Both the position numbers and the translations under genes were made by a program. A stretch of 64,000 nt of DNA. Source: Hyphomicrobiales bacterium (GTDB taxonomy: Bacteria > Pseudomonadota > Alphaproteobacteria > Parvibaculales > Parvibaculaceae). Position 1 is the first letter of the stretch, and each line of letters opens with the position of its first letter. Shown piece by piece: positions 9,049-18,700 of this stretch. A model generated the notes under the pieces. The model saw nothing but the letters and a program-made list of their open reading frames with translations, made no database searches and had not been told where the DNA came from. Location: NCBI GenBank assembly GCA_016124805.1, contig WGND01000011.1, forward strand, positions 295,851 to 359,850, read 5' to 3'.

Positions 9049-9551
9049 ACACCGACCATTCGTTTTTGATTGGGATTCAGGCGGAGATCATCCGGGGCGA
9101 TGACGACGAATATCTGGTGGCCTGCGCCATCCTTCGTGCTCACCGGGAAAACACCGCGATAGACCTTGATAAAGTTACGCCCGTTAATCGGAAGCTCAGT
9201 CCAGGAATAGATGCAGGATTGGTCCTGAATGACATCGGCAAATTCCTGACGGCGGATTTGGGCGCCTTCTTCTGTCAGATGTTCGCCGAGAAGCTTGTTT
9301 GTATAATCAAAGCAGAATATTTCGCGGCAGCCCGTGCCTGCGAGGCGATAGCGATATTCCATTTTGCTATCGGGCATATCAATCGGCTCCAGCACCAATA
9401 TCCACGGCGCAACGCTCGGCACGCCCGACGGTGACAAGCGTTCGCGCGACGGCATCGACTGACCGTCCAGACATGACTCCCAGTAGGCCTGAAAGACCGC
9501 GACCGGATGCCCCGCCGGCATTTCGTCCAATGTGATTGCCCGATAACCCAC
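9012..9551 (-). CDS. PAS domain protein (PAS_5 type)
   Basis: A 179-residue single-domain protein resembling the alphaproteobacterial PAS_5 group: an N-terminal FQAYWESCLDGQSMPSRE stretch, then LVLEP and YRYRLAGTGCREIF typical of these small PAS proteins. There is no attached output domain, so it may sense a ligand or redox state and act through a partner, or be a PAS-fold structural protein; function is unknown. The start is a GTG at 9551 behind an AAGGGG ribosome site. Its 3' end overlaps the convergent SGNH gene by 37 bp in a different frame. Confidence 0.75.
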   Translation of the reverse strand: MGYRAITLDEMPAGHPVAVFQAYWESCLDGQSMPSRERLSPSGVPSVAPWILVLEPIDMPDSKMEYRYRLAGTGCREIFCFDYTNKLLGEHLTEEGAQIRRQEFADVIQDQSCIYSWTELPINGRNFIKVYRGVFPVSTKDGAGHQIFVVIAPDDLRLNPNQKRMVGVQSPLSGRSINA

Positions 9552-9631
9552 GCATGACCCCTTAAAATTCGGAGTCTCAGGGTCTCATGATTTATTTACC
9601 AAACTATTGATAGCGCTTTTCAAAGGCATAT

Positions 9632-10747
9632 CTATCTGGCGAGAAAGCTGTCAATGCGCGTGCGGAGGTTTTCTCGGATATTGAGGTAAAAAAGGTTGTA
9701 GTCATAGATATGGTAGTCGCCATTGAAGACGCCATATGTGTAGCCCTCTTTTTCCGGTGGAGAGACCACGAGCACATCATTGGAGCAGGCAGCCCCCGTC
9801 AATGCCGGTTCGGCAGCCGGGAAGGGCTGATCCGCCGTTACGAAGGGCAAAGAGCCGAGATTGGCGGATGCCGGTGCGGTATCGTTCCGCTTCCAGGTCA
9901 GTGGATTGATACAGGTCAGCTCCTTTTCGCCGATTTTTGTATAGGCGCCATCGGCCCATGTCTTGCCGTTCACCGTCCAGTTCTCGCGATCAACTGCGTC
10001 CCTGACAGAGTTCCAGTTGATCATGCAGCCCGTTTCACTGGCTGATTCACAGACGGGAATACCGGGAACGTCCGCCTCGACGGGCAGCGAGGAGCCGATC
10101 AGATAGGCGGCCACCATGCGTCGGGCGAGAGGTGTGCCTGCAATCTTTTCGCGCAACAGGCGAATGCCGTGCAGAGAGCCCTGGCTGTGGGCAGCGATAA
10201 TGAAGGGGCGTCCCATATTGCGATGGGCGATGAATTCCTCGAAGGCCGCCGAGACATCCTGATAGGCAAGATCAAGGGCCTTGTCGCCGTCGCCGCTCTT
10301 GTCCATGAAGGAATAAAGCGTTGCCTGACGATAGCGCGGCGCGAAAATCCGGCAGCAGCCGTTATAGGCGCTCGCCTGATAGCGCAGCACGCCGCTTTCC
10401 AGCAGCTCTTTTGTGGTGCCACCTTCATCGAAATGGGCGTTCCAGCCATCCTTGGAATAATAGGTGGTGGGGTGAATGAAAAAGACATCGACCAGCGCCT
10501 CTGCCTGTCCATCCCGTACATCGCTGTCGGCTGGTGTGACATCGGCGAGATCTTTTGTCTGTGGCAGGGCTGCCCAGGCTTCTTCTTTCGTGTAGTCCGG
10601 GGCAGGCGTCGCTGTTGCCAGATCAAAACCCGACCAGGGCTTCAGGAAGACGGCTTCGCGAAGGGATTTATTGGAATAGAGGACTGCCGCCGCGATGCCC
10701 ATCAGGACGATGATTGCCAATACGGCCAGCAACAACTTTTTCAACAT
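9632..10747 (-). CDS. DUF3089 alpha/beta-hydrolase-like protein
   Basis: A 371-residue protein with one N-terminal transmembrane or signal segment (residues about 4-25). The following domain contains VFFIHPTTYY and AHSQGS, the latter a nucleophile-elbow variant of the alpha/beta-hydrolase GxSxG motif, and matches the DUF3089 family. It is probably a membrane-tethered periplasmic esterase-like enzyme with unknown substrate. It begins 14 bp after the DUF6285 gene, with an AGGGAG site before its ATG, making it the third gene of a leftward operon with the phosphotransferase. Confidence 0.75.
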   Translation of the reverse strand: MLKKLLLAVLAIIVLMGIAAAVLYSNKSLREAVFLKPWSGFDLATATPAPDYTKEEAWAALPQTKDLADVTPADSDVRDGQAEALVDVFFIHPTTYYSKDGWNAHFDEGGTTKELLESGVLRYQASAYNGCCRIFAPRYRQATLYSFMDKSGDGDKALDLAYQDVSAAFEEFIAHRNMGRPFIIAAHSQGSLHGIRLLREKIAGTPLARRMVAAYLIGSSLPVEADVPGIPVCESASETGCMINWNSVRDAVDRENWTVNGKTWADGAYTKIGEKELTCINPLTWKRNDTAPASANLGSLPFVTADQPFPAAEPALTGAACSNDVLVVSPPEKEGYTYGVFNGDYHIYDYNLFYLNIRENLRTRIDSFLAR

Positions 10748-10761
10748 ACCCTTACTCCCTG

Positions 10762-11154
10762 TCAGCCTTTATGGCTGGTCTGCCATTCTTCAAGTCCGCG
10801 ACGATAGCCTGAATAGCCGGGCTGATCGATAGCGAGTTTGCTCAGTGTTGTCTGCCAGAGATGATCTGCAAGGCACGGCGTCGTCAGGTCAATCCGTCCG
10901 GCTTCAATCTCGGTGCAAAGAAGACGGTTCAGATCCTCAAGTGAGCCCGTTTTGCCGGTCAGGGCCTGCAAGCGGCTTAGTTCTTCCGCATTGGCAACAG
11001 GCGCAATTTCCAGTTCACGTTTGACAATATCAAGCGCATTGGCCGCAACGCGGGCATGAAACGCCACATGGCCCTTGAGATGAGGCGTCACCTGATCGCG
11101 AATAAAATCAGCGACGGCCTGTACAAGTTCGGCACTGGTTGGCTGGTCCTGCAT
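10762..11154 (-). CDS. DUF6285 protein, partner of the phosphotransferase
   Basis: A 130-residue all-alpha soluble protein resembling DUF6285, with FHARVAANALDIVKRELE and the C-terminal YSGYRRGLEEW segment. Members of this family nearly always sit directly beside an aminoglycoside-phosphotransferase-like gene, as here: the start codon lies 2 bp after that gene's stop. Joint action is likely, but the biochemical role has not been established to my knowledge. Confidence 0.75.
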   Translation of the reverse strand: MQDQPTSAELVQAVADFIRDQVTPHLKGHVAFHARVAANALDIVKRELEIAPVANAEELSRLQALTGKTGSLEDLNRLLCTEIEAGRIDLTTPCLADHLWQTTLSKLAIDQPGYSGYRRGLEEWQTSHKG

Positions 11155-11156
11155 GG

Positions 11157-12167
11157 TCAGTTTCCTCCAAGGGGCGCGAGCAGACGCAAGAGGTCGATTT
11201 CGTTTTCAGAGGAGCGTCGTCCAATGGCTGCGCGTTCGACCGACCGGTCGGCGCCGGACTTGAAGGCTTGCACCATGAGCATGCACATGACACCCCATTT
11301 CATCGTCCCGAGAACTTCCCAATATTTGACGCGCGCCGGATCGACCTTTCGGCCTGACGTGGCTTCATAGCCTTCAAACATGTCTTCACGCTGGCCGAAG
11401 CCACCGACAGGCGCGTCGATATTGCCGAAGCGCCAGGCATTCACGCAAATCCAGCCGAGGTCTTCCATAGGGTCGCCAGTGTGGGCCAGTTCCCAGTCGA
11501 GCACGGCCCGCACACCATTGGCGCCGATCATCAGATTGCCATTGCGGAAATCACCATGCACCAGCGTATTGGCTTCATCCTGTGGCGGCAGATTGTCTTC
11601 AAGCCAGCGAAACGCAATCTCGAAGACAGGGTGGGGATGGTTATGCGCCTTGTAGAGATCGCGATAATGTTTGATCTCATCTGCGGCAGGCGAATGACGC
11701 AGTTCAGGCAGGTTCTCCAGCGGAATTGAGTGCAGCAGGCCGAGTATTTCACCGCATTGGCGGGCAAGCTTCGGCCGGGCTTGCGCATATTCCTCATCCC
11801 GCAGGATTTTACGCGCAATCGTTTCGCCTTCGACGCGGCCCATGATGAAGCCCTCGCCAATGCCGTCGTCAGGCCTGAGCACATGGCGCACGCGAGGCAC
11901 GGGGATCCCTGTCAGGCCTGCGATTTCGATCAGGCTCGCCTCTGTTTCCAGCGGCACAGCGGACGCGCTGCGCTCCGTCATGCCGGGCGGCCGACGGCGC
12001 AGGATGAGCGCCTCGCTGTGTGTGGCGTGGTCGGCCTCGAAGGCCCAGGTTTCCTGACTGGCACCACCTGACAGGCGCTTCAGATCGGAAATGCCATAGG
12101 CCTGGTCCAAATGCGCTTTGGCGACCTGCGTGAGGCCGGCAAGCAACGAAGCCTGATCATCAGACAT
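11157..12167 (-). CDS. Phosphotransferase family protein (APH/ACAD10-like kinase fold)
   Basis: A 336-residue protein of the aminoglycoside phosphotransferase (APH) superfamily. The catalytic-loop motif HGDFRNGNLMI and the metal-binding VLDWELAH are intact, so it should be an active small-molecule kinase. Its closest recognisable relatives are the ACAD10/11-like kinases that act on 4-hydroxy-acyl-CoA compounds, rather than antibiotic resistance enzymes; this is family knowledge, not something the sequence proves. It heads the operon with DUF6285 and DUF3089 and is transcribed divergently from the DUF502 gene. Confidence 0.8.
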   Translation of the reverse strand: MSDDQASLLAGLTQVAKAHLDQAYGISDLKRLSGGASQETWAFEADHATHSEALILRRRPPGMTERSASAVPLETEASLIEIAGLTGIPVPRVRHVLRPDDGIGEGFIMGRVEGETIARKILRDEEYAQARPKLARQCGEILGLLHSIPLENLPELRHSPAADEIKHYRDLYKAHNHPHPVFEIAFRWLEDNLPPQDEANTLVHGDFRNGNLMIGANGVRAVLDWELAHTGDPMEDLGWICVNAWRFGNIDAPVGGFGQREDMFEGYEATSGRKVDPARVKYWEVLGTMKWGVMCMLMVQAFKSGADRSVERAAIGRRSSENEIDLLRLLAPLGGN

Positions 12168-12386
12168 GTAAGGCCTTGCCTGTCTGACGGTTGATGTTCC
12201 GCACGATGATCTCTCCCCCTGGCACGCCTTGCATTCCGGCTTATTTCGCTGTGACAGCGCTTGTTGGGCTTAAACCTGACACAAATGCATGCGAATGGTA
12301 AAATAACGGACAGACCCTGATCAGGCCAGATCGGGCGAGGCAATGAAACGCAGCGTCAATGACCTGCGGGCAGGAGAGGCGGCAAT

Positions 12387-13127
12387 ATGAGCGATGACCA
12401 AGGCGGAACTGATTCCGAAATGGGGGCAGGGCGGGCGACCTCCGAACCCCATTTGATTCTGCCGGGTAAAAAGCCCAGTTTCGCGGGCCGCCTGCGGAAT
12501 TATTTTCTCACTGGCATCGTCGTGGCCGCTCCTGTCGGCCTGACCATCTGGATCACCCGATCCTTTATTGATCTGGTGGATACCTGGTTTACGCCACTCA
12601 TCCCGGAGCAATATCGGCCGGATAATTATCTGCCCTTTGATATTCCGGGCCTCGGCCTGCTGATTGCGCTTGTGCTACTGACATTGCTGGGGGCGCTGAC
12701 AGCCAATATTTTTGGCCGCACCATTATCAGCGCCGCCGAGCGCCTCGTGAACCGGATGCCTGTGGTACGCAGCATCTATAACGCGCTGAAGCAGATTTTC
12801 GAGACGGTGATCTCGCAATCCGGTTCCTCCTTTCGCGAAGTCGGCCTGATTGAATATCCCCGTCCCGGCGTCTATTCGATTGTCTTCATCACGACGCCTT
12901 CCAAGCATGAAATCGCCACGCGCGTGGGCGAGGAAGTCATTGCCGTCTTCCTGCCGACCACGCCAAACCCGACCTCCGGCTTTCTGCTTTTTGTGCCGCG
13001 CAAGGATGTGACCGTGCTCGACATGAGTGTGGAAGAAGGCGCCAAGATGATCATTTCGGCGGGCCTTGTGGAACCCAAGCATCTGGCAAAAAAGGCGGAC
13101 GGGGACGAGCCCCTCAGCCCGACCTGA
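12387..13127 (+). CDS. DUF502 family membrane protein
   Basis: A 246-residue integral membrane protein with two hydrophobic segments (about residues 37-60 and 88-112) and the family pattern IVVAAPVGLTIWI, then RMPVVRSIYNALKQ. DUF502 proteins are widespread and similar to plant CONTINUOUS VASCULAR RING proteins; their function is unknown. The ATG follows an AGGAGAGG site. In many alphaproteobacteria this gene neighbours recG, as here, where the two converge and overlap by 14 bp. The 219 bp upstream, shared with the divergent phosphotransferase gene, should hold both promoters. Confidence 0.85.
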   Translation: MSDDQGGTDSEMGAGRATSEPHLILPGKKPSFAGRLRNYFLTGIVVAAPVGLTIWITRSFIDLVDTWFTPLIPEQYRPDNYLPFDIPGLGLLIALVLLTLLGALTANIFGRTIISAAERLVNRMPVVRSIYNALKQIFETVISQSGSSFREVGLIEYPRPGVYSIVFITTPSKHEIATRVGEEVIAVFLPTTPNPTSGFLLFVPRKDVTVLDMSVEEGAKMIISAGLVEPKHLAKKADGDEPLSPT

Positions 13128-15210
13128 GATAGCGGATGGCTTCATCGCGTTCGAAGAGATAGAGCAGGGTGCGAAGCGCCTGACCGCGCGGTGTTTCCAG
13201 TTCCGGATCGCGCCCGAGGATGAGACGCGCATCATCATAGGCCGCCTTCAGCAGGTTGCCCTGCGTGTCGATCTGGGCCAGACGGAAGGTTGGCAGACCG
13301 CTCTGGCGGATGCCGAGTAATTCGCCAGCGCCACGCAGACGCAGATCTTCCTCCGCAATCAGAAAGCCATCTTCTGTTTCCCGCATGATGCGAATGCGAG
13401 CCTGTGCCGTTTCACCCAATGGAGTCTGATAGAGCAGGAGGCAAGTTGACTTGTCGCCGCCACGTCCGACGCGGCCTCGCAGCTGATGCAGCTGGGCCAG
13501 ACCGAAACGCTCAGCATGTTCAATGACCATGATCGTGGCGCTGGGCACATTCACGCCGACCTCAATGACTGTCGTGGCCACCAGAACGCGGATGTCGCCT
13601 GACTCGAAGGCTGACATGACCCGATCTTTTTCAGTCGGCTTCATGCGGCCGTGAACAAGGCCAACCTGATCGCCAAAAAGCTGTTTCAAATGATTGAAGC
13701 GTTCTTCCGCCGCCGTCACATCAAGTTCGTCTGATTCTTCGACAAGCGGGCAGACCCAGTAAATCTGGGCGCCGGACTTCAAGGCACGCTGCATGGCATC
13801 GACCACTTCATGCAGGCGCTCGACGGGCAGGGCCCGCGTGTCGATGGGTTTGCGCCCCGGCGGCTTTTCATCAAGCTTTGAGACATCCATGTCGCCATAG
13901 GCGGTGAGCGTCAAGGTGCGGGGAATGGGCGTTGCCGTCATAACAAGCACATCGGTGCCGACACCACCCTTGGCCGACAGGGCCAGACGCTGATGCACGC
14001 CGAAGCGATGCTGCTCGTCGACAACCACAAGCGCGAGTTTGTCGAATGCCACATCATCCTGAAACAGGGCATGAGTGCCGACCAGAATATCGATTTTGCC
14101 GGAGGCGACTGCGGTGAGAATCTCTGCCCGCTTGGCGCCTTTGTCGCGGCCTGTGAGGAGCGCGAGGCGGACGCCTGCCGCTTCACACAGAGGCGAGAGG
14201 CTGGCTGCATGCTGACGAGCCAGAATTTCGGTGGGGACCATAAGGCCTGCCTGAAAACCGGCTTCGACCGCATTGAGCATGGCGAGCAGGGCGACAATGG
14301 TTTTGCCGCTGCCGACATCGCCCTGCAGCAGGCGCAGCATGCGCCGGTCCGACATGGCATCGGCATCAATTTCGCGTAGGGCGCGCTGTTGGGCGCCTGT
14401 CAGTTTGTAGGGCAGTTCGGCAAGCACCTTCTGGCGCAGATGACCATCGCCCCTGACGATGCGGCCGGGCAGATGGCGCATGCGCAGACGAACAAGGCCG
14501 AGCGCCAGCTGATTGGCGAGCAATTCATCATAGGCCAGCCGGGCGCGGGCCGGTGCCGTGCCCAGCAGGTCTTCATTGGTTCCCGGATTGTGGGCCTGCG
14601 TCAGCGCCTCATGCCATGTCGGAAAGCGCTGGGATTTTGCCCAGGCGGGATCCTGCCATTCGGTCAGCTTCGGCGCGCGGCTGACAGCGGCCTTGATCGC
14701 CTTCTGCAATGATTTGAGCGGCAGGCCCGCCGTCAGCGGATAGACCGGCTCGATCAATGGCAGTTCATGCACGGCACCGGGTTCCAGCACGTGATCAGGG
14801 TGGGTCATCTGCGGTTCGCCCTGATAGAACTCAATGCGACCGCTGATAAGCCGCGTGCTGCCCTCGGGCAGGATGCGCGTCAGGTAGTCTGCCTTGGCAC
14901 GGAAGAAAACGAGCTGCATCTCGCCTGTCGCATCATGCACATGGATACGATAGGGCAAACGCGATGAACGCGGCACGACATGATGGCCGACAACGACTTC
15001 CATGGTGACAATTTCACCATCCCTGGCCTCGGCGATGGCCGGCCGTTTGCGCCGGTCGATAAGGCCGGAGGGCAGATGCCAGCAGAGATCAATCGCCTTG
15101 GGCTCGGCAGACGTGCCAACCAGCCGGGCGACAAGCTTCTCCAGACGCGGTCCGATGCCGGGCAGGGTTCGGGCCGGGGCAAAGAGGGGAAAGAGGATTT
15201 CAGGCCGCAT
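13114..15210 (-). CDS. recG: ATP-dependent DNA helicase RecG
   Basis: A 698-residue superfamily 2 helicase that remodels stalled replication forks and Holliday junctions. The N-terminal wedge domain carries an OB-fold (MQLVFFRAKADYL). Walker A GDVGSGKT, Walker B VVDEQHRFG, the TATPIPRTL motif and the C-terminal LRGRVGRGG motif are all in place. Length is normal for the family. It is divergent from sdhE and mfd, the order often seen in alphaproteobacteria, and its stop codon overlaps the end of the DUF502 gene. Confidence 0.96.
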   Translation of the reverse strand: MRPEILFPLFAPARTLPGIGPRLEKLVARLVGTSAEPKAIDLCWHLPSGLIDRRKRPAIAEARDGEIVTMEVVVGHHVVPRSSRLPYRIHVHDATGEMQLVFFRAKADYLTRILPEGSTRLISGRIEFYQGEPQMTHPDHVLEPGAVHELPLIEPVYPLTAGLPLKSLQKAIKAAVSRAPKLTEWQDPAWAKSQRFPTWHEALTQAHNPGTNEDLLGTAPARARLAYDELLANQLALGLVRLRMRHLPGRIVRGDGHLRQKVLAELPYKLTGAQQRALREIDADAMSDRRMLRLLQGDVGSGKTIVALLAMLNAVEAGFQAGLMVPTEILARQHAASLSPLCEAAGVRLALLTGRDKGAKRAEILTAVASGKIDILVGTHALFQDDVAFDKLALVVVDEQHRFGVHQRLALSAKGGVGTDVLVMTATPIPRTLTLTAYGDMDVSKLDEKPPGRKPIDTRALPVERLHEVVDAMQRALKSGAQIYWVCPLVEESDELDVTAAEERFNHLKQLFGDQVGLVHGRMKPTEKDRVMSAFESGDIRVLVATTVIEVGVNVPSATIMVIEHAERFGLAQLHQLRGRVGRGGDKSTCLLLYQTPLGETAQARIRIMRETEDGFLIAEEDLRLRGAGELLGIRQSGLPTFRLAQIDTQGNLLKAAYDDARLILGRDPELETPRGQALRTLLYLFERDEAIRYLRSG

Positions 15211-15405
15211 GGGGCGCGAAACGGCGCGAAAGCCGCCTTCCGGAATGAACAGGGCTGTGAATCATGGAGGACATCCTAAGCCTGCCGGGCCGGAACGGAA
15301 ATCATCTTGTCAGTTGAGGCATTTGATCGTCGCGGAAGGGTGGCACTTGGCGCGAGCAAGGGCTATATCCCTCAGAACAAAGCGAAAATGACAGGATTTG
15401 TGACC

Positions 15406-15696
15406 ATGCCAGACCAGTTGACGGACCATGACATTCGCCTCAGACGCCTCAAATTTCGCTCCTGGCATCGCGGTATCAAGGAAATGGACCTGATCCTGGG
15501 CCATTTTGCCGATGAAATTCTTGCCACTCTGCCGCTCGAGCAGATTGAGCAGTATGAATCACTTATCGAGATTGGTGACACGACCCTTTACAACTGGGTG
15601 ACGGGGCGCGAAAAACCTGAGCCCGAGCATGATACGCCCGTCTTTGCGCGCATCTGCGAGTTTCATCATCTGAAAGGAACACTCTGGCAGCGCTAA
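15406..15696 (+). CDS. sdhE: FAD assembly factor SdhE (succinate dehydrogenase assembly factor 2)
   Basis: A 96-residue protein of the SdhE/SDHAF2 family that promotes covalent FAD attachment to the SdhA subunit of succinate dehydrogenase. The invariant RGxxE motif is present as RGIKEMD, followed by the typical TLYNWVTGRE segment. The ATG at 15406 is chosen because AGGA lies 9 bp upstream; an in-frame ATG at 15388 would add six residues but has no ribosome site. It lies between recG (divergent) and mfd (25 bp downstream, same strand). Confidence 0.88.
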   Translation: MPDQLTDHDIRLRRLKFRSWHRGIKEMDLILGHFADEILATLPLEQIEQYESLIEIGDTTLYNWVTGREKPEPEHDTPVFARICEFHHLKGTLWQR

Positions 15697-15721
15697 GCTG
15701 ATCCGGAGCCGAGACACCGCA

Positions 15722-18700
15722 TTGCAGGATCCGAAACGAACCATTGCGACCCTTGCGGGGCGCCCCGGACATTTGACACTGGGCGAAGTGCCGGAGGGCT
15801 ATGACGCGCTGGTGCTGGCCGATCTTGCGCGCGCACGGGCCGAGGCTGGCCATGGTGTCGTGCTGCATGTAGCGCGCGACGATGCCCGGCTTTCGGCTAT
15901 GCGCGAGGCGCTTGCCTTTTTCGCGCCTGATATCCCCGTCGTCATTTTCCCGGCCTGGGATTGCCTGCCTTATGACAGGGTTTCACCCAATCCTGAGATT
16001 ACAAGCCGCCGAATGGCGACCTTGTCGCGTCTGGCAGGTCGCCGGGAAGATGGCAAGCCGCTGATCGTGCTGGCCTCCATCAATGCCGCGCTTCAGCGTG
16101 TACCCGCCCGCGAAGGGGTCAAAGAGGCGGCCTGGTCGGCCCATGTCGGTGACCGGATCGAGCTGGATGCGCTGACAGGCTATCTTGCGGCCAATGGCTA
16201 TTCACGCAGTGGCACCGTTCGCGAGCGCGGCGAATTTGCTGTGCGCGGCGGCATTCTCGATATTTTCCCGCCAGGTTTTGAGGAGCCTGTCCGCCTCGAC
16301 ATGTTTGGCGACACGCTTGATGCCGTGCGCACATTCGATCCGGAAAGCCAGCTGACAACCGGCAAGATGAAAGAGGTTGCGCTGGTGCCTGCCGGCGAAA
16401 TCCATCTTGATTCCGACGTCGTTGCCCGCTTCCGTCGCGGCTATGTCGCCACATTCGGGGCGGTGAATACCAGCGATCCGCTTTATGAGGCTGTGAGCGA
16501 GGGCCGCAAGCATCAGGGCATGGAGCATTGGCTACCGCTTTTCTACGAGAAGCTGGAAACGCTTTTTGACTATGTGCCCGACAGTCTGGTGACGCTTGAT
16601 GCACAGGTGGAAGAAGCCCTGCAGGCGCGCCTTGCCCTCATTAAAGATTATCATCAGGCCCGCGTCGAGGCGCGCGAGATCAAAACACTTGATGTGACGG
16701 CCTATAAGCCGATGAAGCCTGAGACGCTTTATCTGGACGCAGCCGAATGGAAAGAGCTGACAGAACGGGGCCCTGTTCGACTGTTCACGCCGTTTCTGAC
16801 GCCCGACAGTGACCGGGGCTTGAATCTTGGCGCCAGGCAGGGGCGCAGTTTTGCGGCGGAACGCCAGCAGGATGGCGTCAATATTTTCGAGGTGCTGGGC
16901 GCACACATCACCGGCCTTCGCAAGAAGGGCAAGCGCATTGCCATTGCCAGCTGGTCCGAGGGTGCACGGGACCGTCTGGCTCATGTGCTGCGGGATCATC
17001 ATATTTCGGATGTTCTCGCTACGGACCAATGGGCCGATGTCAACACTGTTAACAAAGCGACAGTTTCACTTATTGTTCTCGGTCTGGAGGCCGGTTTCGA
17101 GACCGACGACCTCGCGGTCATCAGTGAGCAGGACGTGCTGGGGGACCGGCTGCTGCGCCAGCGCCGCTCCAAGCGCGCCCAGAATTTCCTCTCGGAAGCC
17201 TCCAGTCTCTCGCCGGGCGATCTGGTCGTCCATGTTGATCACGGCATCGGGCGCTTCGAACGGCTGCAAACCATCGACGTGATGGGCGCCCCGCATGACT
17301 GTCTGCTGCTGACCTATCATGGTGGCGACAAGCTTTATCTGCCGGTCGAGAATATTGAACTTCTTTCGCGCTACGGGTCGGATGATGCGGCAGCGCAGCT
17401 TGACCGTCTGGGCGGAACAGGCTGGCAGGCACGCAAGGCCAAGCTCAAGAAACGTATTCGCGAAATGGCGGGCGAGCTCATCAAGATCGCCGCTGCACGC
17501 GCGCTCAAGACCGCGCCCGTCTTCGAGCCGCAGCCTGGTGCCTATGATGAATTCTGCGCCCGGTTCCCCTTTACAGAAACGGAAGACCAGGAACAGGCCA
17601 TCAATGCCGTTCTCGAAGACCTCGCGCTTGGCCGCCCGATGGACCGTCTGATCTGCGGCGATGTGGGCTTTGGCAAAACGGAAGTGGCCCTGCGCACGGC
17701 CTTTGTTGCTGCCATGTCGGGCCAGCAGGTCGCCGTGGTGGTGCCAACCACATTGCTGGCGCGCCAGCACTACAAGACCTTCATGGAGCGCTTTCACGGG
17801 TTGCCGCTCCAAATTCGCCAGATGTCGCGTCTTGTGGGCACGAAAGATCTGGCGGAGGCCCGCGAAGGGATTGCCAGCGGGCATGTGGATATTGTCATCG
17901 GCACGCATGCGCTGCTCGGCAAGACGATCAAGTTCCACAATCTCGGCCTGATGATCGTTGACGAAGAACAGCATTTCGGCGTGGTCCACAAAGAGCGCCT
18001 GAAGCATATGCGTGCCGAAGTGCATGTGCTGACGCTGACGGCGACGCCCATTCCCCGCACACTGCAGCTGGCGCTCTCGGGGGTGCGTGAACTTTCCATC
18101 ATTGCCACGCCGCCTGTCGACCGGCTGGCTGTGCGCACCTATGTCTCGCCCTTCGATCCGGTGGTGATCCGCGAAGCCCTGCTGCGCGAACATTTCCGCG
18201 GCGGCCAGAGTTTCTATGTCGTGCCGCGCATTGCAGATCTGGCAGATGCCGAAGAATTCCTGCGCGAGCATGTGCCCGAGGTGAAGTTCATTTCCGCGCA
18301 TGGCCAGATGGCGGCGGGCGATATTGAAGACCGCATGAATGCCTTTTACGACGGCAAATATGATGTGCTTCTGGCTACCACCATCATTGAGTCCGGCCTG
18401 GATATCCCGACAGCAAATACGCTGGTCGTGCATCGGGCCGACATGTTCGGTCTGTCGCAGCTTTACCAGATCCGCGGCCGCGTGGGCCGTTCCAAGGCGC
18501 GCGCCTATGCCTATCTGACAACGCCACCCAATCGCACCATGACGGCCGGGGCAGAGAAACGGCTGCGCGTGTTGCAGTCGCTGGATTCGCTGGGCGCCGG
18601 TTTCACCCTTGCCAGTCATGACCTTGATATTCGCGGCGCAGGCAATCTGCTGGGGGATGAACAGTCCGGCCATATCCGTGAAGTCGGTTACGAGCTTTAT

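Noticed and set aside
17940..17990. DEEQHFG in Mfd seen as an odd Walker B variant
   Set aside because: The Gln-containing form is, to my knowledge, common in Mfd proteins, so it is not unusual.
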